From Pyrrhosoma nymphula (lineage: Eukaryota; Arthropoda; Insecta; Odonata; Coenagrionidae), in assembly GCA_963573305.1 (NCBI GenBank), contig OY754329.1, positions 138,867,422-138,931,421 on the forward strand: a DNA stretch of 64,000 bases. The letters are read 5' to 3'. The notes below the pieces were generated by a model. It was not told the DNA's origin, ran no database searches, and worked only from the letters and a program-made list of their open reading frames with translations. Both the position numbers and the translations under genes were made by a program. Positions 1-9,434 of this stretch are shown piece by piece (positions within the stretch are counted from its first letter, which is position 1; each line of letters starts with the position of its first letter).

Positions 1-796
1 GTGAAAAGATAGTTTTTTTGACTTTAAGAGACATAGGACACGTTCTTAGACAAGTAACACGTGTGTGAAAAACAATCCATTCATGTTATTTTCCAGTGGG
101 ACATCATTGAATCATGGGTTCCTCTTAGTAACTTACTCTTAGCATGGCTGCGTGCTTAACTCACGATTTTTGCTTTTTCTCTGCTGCTTTCTTCGGAGTT
201 CAAACCCCTTATTAAAGTCATCCCGATCTCCTCAGCATGTATTCATATGCTCATAGCGAGTGATGAAGGGTATGTGGGTCTCTTCAGTCGACTTAGGCAC
301 TCTGTCTCGTGCTTGCGTGCTGTCTCGTGTCTTAAGACGGGATAGAGCGGTCCCGCTACAAGCCGCATGCCGGCGGAGACGGGATTAAGTTGGGGGTGAC
401 AACCGGATTAAAGGATTTAAAGGGCTTTAGCAGAGGTAAGAGATTTATGAAGAATGCGTGTGCGTCGGGATGGGACGGCCTTTTTGGAGAAATGGTGGGT
501 ACTAGAGGAGATGTCATCGTTTAATAAAATTTATGCTCTTTTCCTATTTGTGGAACTCGCAGCAAAAATTATCAATGCCTATTTTTATCTGTGGAATTCC
601 ATCTTCCCGCTTTCATTGTTCCACATCGCAATGATATAGGCATTAGGTATGGATATAAGAGGCGCGTGACATATTTTGAAAAAGCTTTTTTCGATACCAT
701 AAGAACATGACATAATTAGATACATGAATCATGTAATTTAATATGTAATATCATAATTATTTGGAAGTAAGGAAGCTTTTCATTAAAATATATATT
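1..796. other. No recognisable feature
   Basis: AT-rich sequence with only short chance open frames, including a 61-codon frame at 454-639. No repeat, RNA or protein similarity was recognised. Confidence 0.6.
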
Positions 797-1000
797 TGGA
801 GCCTTGTCTTATATGGCAGTGAAGCATGGACGATAGCAGCTGCAGAGAAAAATCTGTTGAAAGCAAAGGAGGTGTGGTGTATCGGACGTATTTGAAGAGA
901 GCGTACTTCTTTGGTTTGGCCATATGAGAGAATCGATTAGATCGAGTAACTAAACAGGTTTATGAGTGCATGATGCGAGAGAAAATGATAGATTAAGAAT
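797..1000 (+). pseudogene. LINE reverse transcriptase C-terminal fragment
   Basis: The frame containing 812 reads VLYGSEAWTIAAAEKNLLKA and on to VWCIGRI, then stops at TGA 893-895. This is the YGSE(A/T)W block that follows the reverse-transcriptase domain in many arthropod non-LTR retrotransposons. After small frameshifts the similarity resumes with a WFGHMRE block and then RLDRVTKQVYECMM, matching the usual GH(I/V)-R segment near the ORF end. Only about 70 codons remain, with stops and frameshifts, so this is a dead, 5'-truncated copy. It belongs to the same broad family as the fragments near 22.6, 30.4 and 42.5 kb. The clade was not resolved. Confidence 0.85.
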
Positions 1001-1639
1001 GTCATAGTTTGGGTTGAGGTTGCAAAAGTTTAACTGAGTAAATATATGTACGCAAGAATAGGGTTTTATGGAGGATACTATTAAAACAGCCAGTTTTACA
1101 CGCCTATCACAGAGAATTAAATCAATAAAAAGTTGCTTTTGGTTGTTTCCCTGAGTTGAAGTTACATTTCTTTATCACCGAAATTGAATGCCATTGTTTT
1201 CCAGAAAATCTTGTGGCCATCCCTAGATTTTAAACAGTTCAGTGCGGAAAACCGAACAGCTTAAAATGTTTTAAGGCCATTCTTCATCTCGGCTACGTTC
1301 TACCTGCGGCGGGCCTAACTTCATTTCACCCGTGTCAAATCGGTTCTCCAAATCTTTAATTGGGATCGGATTCCAGTGTCGGAGCGCAGCAGGAGAGTGA
1401 TTTGCATATTACGTAGTGTGCGATTTATTATGCTGCCATGAATGCCACATGAATATTTATGGCATAAGAACCGAAAGGTAATCTTCATTCTGGCGTCATA
1501 TTTTTCAAGTAAGGGTAGAGCTAGATTGGAATGTTCGAAATATACTTATTTGCCCTTTGGCGTATGAAGTCCTTTATTCTGAGGTTGAGGGCAGACCCTT
1601 TCTTAGCATCTCCTTAGGGTTTCTGGAGAACTCAAGTAA
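1001..1639. other. No recognisable feature
   Basis: No coding or repeat signal was recognised. It separates the LINE fragment from the Helitron-like element. Confidence 0.5.
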
Positions 1640-1837
1640 TATAGAAAACTAGCAGGCCACCCGGCGTTGCTCGGGAAGGAGAAGGGGGGTACTTGGAATT
1701 CATGGTAACATAGCAGGATTTGTAGGTAAAGGAACAAAGCAGGTTAGGTGACTGTCACCTAAATAAACAGAAAACAGTGTAAAAAGGCAAAATAGAAAAC
1801 TCTTTATTTCCGGAATGCGAAACTGATGGGGGAGCAC

Positions 1838-2997
1838 TTACAGCACTTCTTTATAGACTATGTTGGCAGTTTTTCCTGTGGGGGTGTATATGCACAGATG
1901 GTTTGCTGATCCCACTCTGGAGCAGACCACATAGAGCTGGCCATGGGCAAAACAGTCTTCTTCCAAGTGTATGCCCACCGTTTTGAAAGTTTGTCCCTGA
2001 GACTTATCTATTGACATTGCAAAAGTGAGTTGCACAGGAAACTGCAGGCGTTTGAAGTGAAAGGGCATCTCTGTTATAATTAAAGGAATTCGCGGAATGA
2101 ATGTGTTTTGGCCTTTCCCAGCGCGTTTGTAACCTCGCCTCTATGATCTGAGGATGCAATGCCTTGACTGTTAATCTGGAGCCGTTGCAGAGTTTTGGCT
2201 GGTCAAGATTTCTTAGAAGCATGATGGGAGCACCAACTTTCAGTAGGAGTCGGTGAGGAGGGAAGCCTGGAACGTTCAATGAATTTAGAAATTCCGTGGG
2301 CTAATTAACGACATCGTCCTCGTTGATGGGGGTATCTATAGATTTATAAATGCAGGGATATCCGGGCATTTTTCCCAGCAGTTCCAGATTTATTGATGTA
2401 ACCTCTACATTTTTTGGCGCTAACATTGCCCTGTCAGATAGCTAGGACGGATCCATGTGATGGGCGTTGAAATTTGGGAACAATTTGTCTATGAGGCCGT
2501 TAACATTTTAAACTGCTGTGCTTATTGTGGAAAGACTGATTTTGTTGTTGCAGTCAGCAGGTATGTTTGCTTCACCTAACTGCAGTAAGTTTTGTGCAAA
2601 TGGCAAATGAATCAGAATCCGGATCGCCAGAAAATCTTGCGCGCATGTTGGTTGTAAGTTTCAAAGTTCTAACAGGGCGCCACAAATTGAAGGATTTCAG
2701 ACATGCTGTAATTTCATCAGCTTTTTTTCCCTTGGGTATGACTGGGAGAATCTGACGAAAGTCTCCAGATAATACAACGGTTATGTCCCCCATCAGTGTT
2801 GCTGTCTGTCTTAAATCATGGAAAGATGTGTTCAGTGCTTCTAATGCCCTTTTGTGTGACATTGTGCATTCGTCCCAAACTATAAGGTCATAACTTTTCA
2901 AAACTTCACGGTGAACGGTGAAGTTGCGAACAAAGGCAGTATCGGAAATGGAAGTCGCCAAATCGGCCTTCACCTCGCACACAGCGCACACAAACAT
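1838..2997 (-). pseudogene. Helitron PIF1-like helicase pseudogene, 5'-truncated
   Basis: Reading the minus strand from 2997 downwards, three frames joined by breaks give the C-terminal half of a Helitron-encoded PIF1-family DNA helicase. The first has the Walker B block IVWDECTMSHKRALEAL, then VVLSGDFRQILPVIPKGKKA (motif III). A broken middle follows (RAMLAPKNVEVTSINLELLG, then NVPGFPPHRLLLKVGAPIML, LRNL and LCNGSRL). The last frame has FAMSIDKSQGQT (motif V) and LYVVCSRVGS (motif VI) before the stop at 1838. Walker A (GxxGxGKT) is missing, so the N-terminal part is lost. There are in-frame stops between 2570 and 2280 and a frameshift near 2070. Family identification is firm; function is certainly lost. 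Confidence 0.93.
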
Positions 2998-3252
2998 ACT
3001 AACATGGTAGATTGCATGGGGTTGTTATCGGAAGGTGGGAGAGTAAGCAGAGTGCGGGGATGGATGCTAGGTGGCGCTGAGCGCACTTGCACGGTTCGGT
3101 AATGAGAAAACGACGCTAAGGACGCGTCGTACGCAACCGAAAGTAGCACTACTGGGTTCGGGAGCATGAGATGCACCTATGTACCAACTTTGGTCGCAAT
3201 CCGTGCTGCCGTATGGAAACGCATAGCGGACGGACAAACAGACATCCTCTTT

Positions 3253-3272
3253 TATATATATATATATATATA
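3253..3272. repeat. (TA)n microsatellite
   Basis: Ten uninterrupted TA units at the high-coordinate end of the Helitron-like element. AT runs are common at the ends of this repeat type. Confidence 0.9.
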
Positions 3273-3275
3273 GAT

Positions 3276-4303
3276 TTTGACCTTTTCTATGCTCGTAGAT
3301 TTCAATTTAAACCCGAGTTGGGGATGCCCTATAATGGTCTAAGTGGGTAATTGAATGGAACGAATAGCTGACCGGGAATAGTTAAATCTCACGCGCAGTT
3401 TATACTCAACATTCATCCGGAATGGCTTAACCTCCTCTGGCCTACATTTTTGCCTGCTTAACTGCCGTAATTTTGTAGAATAATTTAAATCAATTCGATT
3501 TCAATTCAAATTTTCCAGAAATCTCTACCAAACACACTCGTTATGGACGACTTTCGTGGTATCTTATCGGCATAGATGTAGAAATGGCGGCGGCAGGGGA
3601 AAGGATGAAAGTGAAACACTTCTCCCGGTTAGACATTCTTTTTAAATACGCGAGAATCCTTCCTCCGTAGCGCGTTCCCGTGCACGTGGGCACCCGTCCT
3701 AAAAATAAAACCGTAGTACTGACATATGTACGCCCGCGGCCGCCTCATCACCTTCTCCCGACATGGCGCATAAACAGTTTATTCCCGAGGCTCTTAAGTA
3801 GCTAAAACTTCTCTTAATTTTTTAAGGCGGCAAAGTGCCGCCTTTTTTGTCCATGGAAGGTTTTTGGCGAAGTTATAAACTTCGCTTCCGCATCCCCAAG
3901 AGAAATAAATCTCTTGCAGACGCCGCCGCGGGGATACTTATAGAAGGAGATTGAGCGATCTGTGTCTCGCAGCCGAGAATACGTTTTAGTGGGCTCATCG
4001 TTATACATATTTCATTTCGCTGCCGTGAATGACGGCGATTCATTCTGCAGTGGCGTAGTGAGGAGTAGGAAGGATAGGAGGGGCGTATGGAACAGTACAG
4101 GGTGGTTGAAAACGATTGGACGCTCGATCAGCAGTTAAATATTTGTGAATTAGATGCTCCGACTTCTAAGTGTATATCACACCCTTAACCCAAAGATCTT
4201 AATCCAATGAAACACATGATATCCATAACCGAGGTGTTATTCGAACACGCGACTTGTGGGCAACTCGACTTTTTACCTACCGCGGCCGAAATATTAATTT
4301 TAA
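3276..4303. other. Unannotated stretch with one strong hairpin
   Basis: Apart from the 3824-3844 hairpin, nothing was recognised. A 64-codon minus-strand frame at 3814-4008 has no recognisable motifs and is probably chance. Confidence 0.5.
3824..3844. repeat. 8-bp perfect hairpin followed by T run
   Basis: AAGGCGGC and GCCGCCTT are exact inverse copies separated by AAAGT, with a run of T after the 3' arm and T upstream. It has the shape of an intrinsic terminator, but in this metazoan context it is only a small GC-rich hairpin. Confidence 0.7.
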
Positions 4304-4511
4304 ACGAAAATCCTCGCCTGCCGACAAAAAAGGTCGAAAATCCTCGCCTGCCAACCCAAAGGTCGCGGGTTCGAATCCCGCCAGGGGAGGATTTTTCTCC
4401 TCCCAGGACATGGCTGTGTGTGTTGTCCTTTGTTACTGTTACAACGCCTGATGTAAAATGGTCCTCGAGGCTGTATTCAGTTTATTGATATAAATAAATA
4501 AATAAATAAAA
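4304..4511 (+). mobile_element. tRNA-derived SINE, family B
   Basis: A B box (GGTTCGAATCC) sits in a complete T-arm, CGGGTTCGAATCCCG, with a 7-nt loop at about 4366-4382. The downstream body has ACATGGCTGTGTGTGTTGTC and the copy ends in a (TAAA)n tail at 4490-4511. A 30-bp tandem duplication at 4304-4363 (each unit contains CGAAAATCCTCGCCTGCC) replaces the expected A-box half. A second copy of the family lies at 44215-44420. The parent tRNA was not identified. Confidence 0.8.
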
Positions 4512-6464
4512 TGATTATTTTCAATTTTGCACAATATCAAATGTCATCTTTATCGATCCTCAAGTTATATATTTCCTTCCCATCGTCTTTCCTATTAATT
4601 ATCCTATAAGTTCGAGTATACATCTCCGTCCTGAATCAATTGTGTTGAACCGCTTTGTCATGCCACAGTTGCGAAGTTCTTGGGTTTTGAACTATAGAAG
4701 TAGCGTGCGAAAGTATGCATGATGGTCAGGTAATATTTTTTACGCTCAAATTTGACTGTGTTTGAAGTTATTATCTAAAATAAACCCAAAAGTAACATCC
4801 TCACTGACCTTTGGAGCTCAAATTTTACATTTCTTCGAGCACAGAAGATTTTGATATGTTTGTAACAAATGTGGAAGAAAAGCTAGCGTGGAAAGGGTGA
4901 TGGATCTCAAAAGAGAAAATTTAGTATACATCTGTTGGCATAATCGTTCTTTTTCATTAACGTGCTCTAGTTGAACTGATGAATTCCAGGTATTTAAGTT
5001 TAGTCATTTATAATTCTCTCACATAATATCAAGGCAATATCATAGCCGTCTTCCTTAAACTGTAGTGTATCACAAACGGGTTTCATTATCGTTTGTGGTT
5101 CAGTCCCATTGTTGGTAAACTCTTTCGTCTGTTCTTCTCTATTCAATACTTATTATTTTCACCTTATTTGTTCTTCTCCCCTTCATTCCCGTTTTTGGTC
5201 TATGCAGGTAATTATCCCCAGGCCCAGCTCGTTGGACTCTCCTACAATTACTGTGCTGAGATTCAGTGGATACCCAATCCACCGTCTTTATCTTTGTCAT
5301 GTGGTACTCTATGTGGGATTTTCCTTCTTCCCTCTTCCGGACTGTTATTCAGTATCCATTTAATGCTTCCATTTGTTAAAAAGCCTCCTGAAAGAGGCTA
5401 AAATAGTGGCCAAATAGCCAAAATGTAATGAAAAAAGGAAATAGACATTAATGTTTTATTATTTTTAATGCAACCTAGTAACTAAGTACGTAACTTTCAA
5501 TGTGAATATTTAACTAAGGTAAACAATACCTAATATCTAATTGTCAGAGATTCCTTTGTATACAACATTTTTAGTAAAGTAGGGAGAGCTGTTACTAAGC
5601 AGTTTCCCTTGAGTGTATTTTGAAAAATGCACATGCCCTCGCAACGAGTGTGTGAATAATGAATATGACTGGTTGACAACTAATTGGTTCTGCTGGAAAC
5701 AAGTGCCAAACATGGACTGCATCAGTAACTAATGAATCCAAGGAGCCTAGCTACTGTCCACTCAAAAGTCAGATCTCTTTAGTTTAGGAGGTATTATCTT
5801 CAAGAGGAGACAGCCGTTTATATTAAATATAAAATATCTGGTCTAATGCTCATTTCTATGCTTATTGATGTGTGTAGAATTTATTTTTTCACTTATTTGC
5901 TCCTTTGACCAATTTTAGTAGTAAAAGCGTTATAATCCGTTGTCCCAATTTTAAGTTAAATTTTGATCTGTTTTTTTTCCAGGGAATTAAGTATCGATGT
6001 GTAAGGAGTTAGCCGGGTACATTTTTAACATTTTATAGGACGGCATTTTTTATGACTGGAAATTGGGCTTTAATTTTCAACGTAAAAGTTTGAAATTTAG
6101 CGGTACGCTAGAGATAATGAATGATAGCCGACATTCTGGTTCTGTATCACATTTTATCTGTAAGCTAATAGGACAGCTGGATTCCTCGAATTAGTGTAGG
6201 AGCAAGTGTCCTGCACACGAAGGAAACACCCGTTTTGTCTCCGGAGTTTAGCATAAACATTGCTAGGCTTGTTTCGAATATATAGGGGTGATCCTCGTAG
6301 TCGATTCAGAGCTATTGCCCGTGTCTGTGAGTGGCAGACAATAATAATAAGTAATAAGTCGGCTTTTTAAAGGCGAGGTTGATAATATGAAGTCTCCTTC
6401 TGCCATCTGAATGACGTTTTGATAAAGGATAAGTTTTTAGTGGTGAAATGAAGTGTTGTCGGAG
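4512..6464. other. No recognisable feature
   Basis: AT-rich sequence. Overlapping frames of 102 and 84 codons at 5093-5401 are low-complexity and T-rich and have no domain; they were judged to be chance. Confidence 0.5.
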
Positions 6465-6957
6465 CGAAACGGCTGCAGCCGCAACTGTTTCGGTCAGACA
6501 ACTGTTTCAAATGATTGTTACAAATAGCAAGTTAGTTTAGTGCTCGTGACGCAGCCACATCTGTGCAGCGGCAAATGACAGCTGAAGCTCACTGTTTCGT
6601 CTTCTAGACGTTCCAGTTGCACTGCACGTTTGGCTGCGTTGCAGTTATACGCTACAATTTGTTGGATTTGAGTCTGTTGCAGGCGGTCGCTGGCTTATTC
6701 AGCCAAAATATGTCCGCCCGTCGTTGCCGTTTGAATTAGAACTGTGAAGCATCTTTCATGAACCCAAATGAAACTGTTACTTCACGTGAGTGAAAGATAT
6801 CTTATTACATTAAATACAGAACTACCATACTCTAGCATAGCCGATAGATTGCCTGTTGTTTGGTGTGCCTCTAGCTGTTGTCCACAACAGGGTGTCCCAC
6901 GGAACTGTTTCGTTTTGAAACTGTTTCGTTTGCGAAACAGTTGCAATGAAACTGTTC
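6465..6957. repeat. Cluster of AACTGTTTCG motifs in both orientations
   Basis: AACTGTTTC or a close variant occurs at about 6483, 6500, 6590, 6769, 6903, 6919 and 6948, with inverse copies at 6465 (GAAAC) and 6933 (CGAAACAGTT). The copies at 6919-6928 and 6933-6942 form a perfect 10-bp hairpin with a 4-nt loop. Repeated short sites near an end are typical of transposase-binding subterminal repeats of DNA transposons such as hAT elements. No transposase or clear terminal repeats were found, so that reading is an inference. Confidence 0.5.
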
Positions 6958-7034
6958 TATTCTTTGAGTGCCACCACTACAAGTTTTTTCAGTGGGAATT
7001 AAGCATTAAAGCTTTACAGATGAATAGTTTTAAG

Positions 7035-7260
7035 TTGATAATATAACAGAAATTTTTTAAATAAGACGCAATATGGCCAGAAAGTGTAAAAAAAAAGAAT
7101 GTATACGTGAGATAAGCTTGAGTCTTACATCTTTGTCGAAAAAACCCGCAACTGGAAAACACGCACACGAGAAAGGGGGTGTGAAAAACCTGCGAAAACC
7201 TACGTTAGATAAGCTAATGTTTGCCTACGTCATGATCAAAGAAACAAACAGAAAAAAATG
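7035..7260 (+). repeat. Dispersed repeat, family D (copy 1)
   Basis: Homologous to the minus strand of 45715-45985. Shared blocks include CCAGAAAGTGTAAAAAAA, then TCGAAAAAACCC, then GGAAAACAC(G/C)CACAC, then GAAAAACCTGC. It lies just after the AACTGTTTCG cluster and may be part of the same element, but the second copy lacks that cluster. The class is unknown. Confidence 0.65.
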
Positions 7261-8020
7261 AAATGTGAATACAAGAGAAAAAAGACTGATAAAAATACAC
7301 ATCATTAACAAAATATCTAATAGCTGTGAAAATGGCGTAAATAAATTGATGAAAAATTGTTAGAATGCATGCGTTGTGTAAAGTGCAGTAGTAAATTACT
7401 GTGATTTTATGCTATTCGAAAGAAATAATTGAGATATATTTATGAGTCGTTCTGCTGTGATTTGAAAATTTCCTTGTGTAGCGTACTTTTAAATGATTGT
7501 AGTGTGAAATGACCTCAGCCGTCGAAGCACGTTGAACTGACATACTAGAACCTCAATTATTTCGTGATGCAGGCTTCATCGTCTCTTAAAAGCCGGGCGT
7601 CTCGACCCCTCGCCCAGGCTCTTCAGACGATGTTCCCGCCACAGCCACCCCCTCTCCTTCCTCCTGCCGTACCCACCACGCCCTTCATCAACGCCCCCAC
7701 CTCTTCCTCTCTTGAATTAATTCCCTCCCCGCCCACGTGGATCCCTTCGTCCCCAACTCCAGCCGTGCCACACCCTCTAGCAAGTAAGAGCGTCCCCAAA
7801 ATCATTTCCCCGCAGATAGGTACCACACTCGCTCACCTGGAGCTACATCGTCCGTGAGCTGATCCCTCACGATGAACGATTCATCGGTGCGAGCTACATT
7901 GATTGTTTCACTACTACGGCCTCGATTCCACAACTTTTTGATCAATTCCTTTCGATAAAAAAATTAAAATTCTCTTGCAAAAGTTCGCTCCTCACAACCT
8001 TGGGGAACTAGATCTTATCC
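7261..8020. other. C-rich block with proline-rich open frame
   Basis: 7580-7850 is strongly C-rich. It carries a 97-codon plus-strand frame (7564-7857) rich in Pro, Ser and Thr, with no signal peptide or recognised domain. Base composition alone could keep this frame open. The rest of the stretch shows nothing. Confidence 0.4.
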
Positions 8021-8074
8021 TCGCCTACGAAGTACCGTGTAAGCCACTACTATAGTGTGTGGCACGGGGTAAAT
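8021..8074 (+). repeat. Dispersed repeat, family C (short degenerate copy)
   Basis: Carries the core TAAGCCACTAC...GTGTGTGGCACGGGG, related to the better copies at 28474-28530 and 39548-39612. A minus-strand copy lies at 11086-11126. GCCAC and GTGGC arms form a hairpin in the core. Confidence 0.55.
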
Positions 8075-8120
8075 CCTAATCAGGAATGCATGATTCTTCT
8101 CAGTTCAAGGTCGGGTCCCC

Positions 8121-8171
8121 CCAAGGAGGTTAAAAGAAAACCTCAAGGAAGTTTTCTTTTAACCTCCTTGG
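8121..8171. repeat. Perfect 21-bp inverted repeat, 9-nt loop
   Basis: The arms 8121-8141 and 8151-8171 are exact reverse complements (left arm begins CCAAGGAGGTTAAAAG) around the loop at 8142-8150. The exact identity suggests recent formation or continuing conversion. No flanking target-site duplication was seen. Confidence 0.95.
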
Positions 8172-9218
8172 GTCCCCCACAGTTCTCCTAAGCGGTCATT
8201 ATGGACCGGAAACTGGTAGGAGAGAAATAAAAGACTAGGCCATTAACTGGAAGAGCACTACGTCAAGAGGATGTAATACACATGGGAATTTAATGGGAGG
8301 CTTGGATGCAATATACATGGGAAGATAATAATGCCTCCAACTACTGAGTAGTCTTTCATCTGGCTTTACGGACGAGATTGAGAGAAGTAAGTGGAGGTGA
8401 TGTGCTAAATTTGACATAGTATCGATATTTTCTTCTCTTAACTGGCAAGTCAAAAAAGTCATTAAATCGATGCCGTCCGCCGTATATGGCGTCCATTGTT
8501 GTCACATACATTATTGACACTCAGCAATGGAGTCAGAAGTGAGTAAAGGTGTAATTAGACAAAGCCAGGTACTTTCTCACTCATGGCTGACAGCTGGAAA
8601 GGGTATGAAACATGTAGTTTAAAAGAAAGGAAATAATTATTTCGTTTCTTGATTATAATTATAATTGATGCGATCAATTAAAGAAGTGATTTGGCAATGA
8701 AGAAGGCGTCAGGCGTCACTGTGAACAATTATTCTCGCTGAGTTCAACCAACGTAGGGAGTTCATAAAAACTGGCGGAAAAGAATCAATAGAATGTGGAT
8801 TTTGTAAAATTAACTGAGTGCTATCGATTTTGTGAGCATCGGTATTTATTAATTTATGTCTCATGGCTTTCTCATGTCATCACTCATTATTCAACGCATG
8901 GGGATTTTTAAGGGAACTATTCTTTTTGCATTAGATATTCGTGCTGTGACATTTTATATTTCACTGACGCCAGCGAGGAACAACCTACAATTTTCCCTAG
9001 CTGTTTCATCGTTTTCCTGGCAGTGGCACATTTGAGGATTTTGTTTTATCTAGCCATGTGTTGAGATTGCAAAAATTCGAATTTCAAACCATAATGTTTG
9101 ACTCAAATTCCTATCAACGAAGTTCGATTCCGAAATATTTGAATATTTCACAATCTCAGTGTTTTTAATATGAAAAACTTACTTGATGCGGTCTTTCTTA
9201 CCGTCTCTCATATAAGGC
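8172..9218. other. No recognisable feature
   Basis: A 75-codon minus-strand frame at 8235-8462 has no recognisable content. No repeat was recognised. Confidence 0.5.
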
Positions 9219-9434
9219 ATGGTGAAAGCTCGACAAATATTTATTGTATTTTTATTTATCACAGCGTTTCTACCGGTATTGGTAGATAAATTCGAGGTCA
9301 GTGCCAAAATAGCTCCCAACCAACAAAAACATTATTCCATTCCAACCGATCTCAGTCAGTTTCTAAAATTCCATTCGATTCGAGGTTACAAAACAATTAT
9401 CGGCAGTGTCCGCAACAACACCGTTGTAGTTTAA
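9219..9434 (+). CDS. Possible small secreted peptide ORF (uncertain)
   Basis: A 71-codon frame begins MVKARQIFIVFLFITAFLPV: a basic n-region followed by a hydrophobic core of about 16 residues, which is signal-peptide-like. The remainder is a short polar tail with no cysteines and no dibasic cleavage sites. A good splice-donor match (CGAG|GTCAGT) falls at 9296/9297 after codon 26, so the frame could also be a first exon. There is no recognised homologue and no obvious promoter. A chance frame remains the more likely explanation. Confidence 0.2.
   Translation: MVKARQIFIVFLFITAFLPVLVDKFEVSAKIAPNQQKHYSIPTDLSQFLKFHSIRGYKTIIGSVRNNTVVV

Larger units (their letters stand above)
1640..3275 (-). mobile_element. 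Helitron-like element, degraded
   Basis: The interval contains a minus-strand Helitron-type helicase remnant and is bounded by sequences resembling the ends of Helitron-like (Helentron/Helitron2) repeats. The low-coordinate side, about 1647-1675, reads ACTAGCAGGCCACCCGG followed by a short hairpin with CCCG and CGGG arms. The high-coordinate side ends with a block about 3200-3245 (GCCGTATGGAAACGCATAGC, then GGACGGACAAACAGACATCC) and a (TA)n run. Boundaries are inferred from this layout and not from a target-site duplication. No Rep (HUH) domain is visible, so the copy is internally deleted and non-autonomous. Confidence 0.5.

Noticed and set aside
4304..4400. Functional tRNA gene
   Set aside because: The T-arm is perfect but the D-arm and acceptor pairing are absent, and a SINE body and (TAAA)n tail follow.
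5093..5401. 102-codon plus-strand frame
   Set aside because: Low-complexity Phe/Leu/Ser-rich translation of T-rich DNA with no domain; an overlapping frame is equally open.
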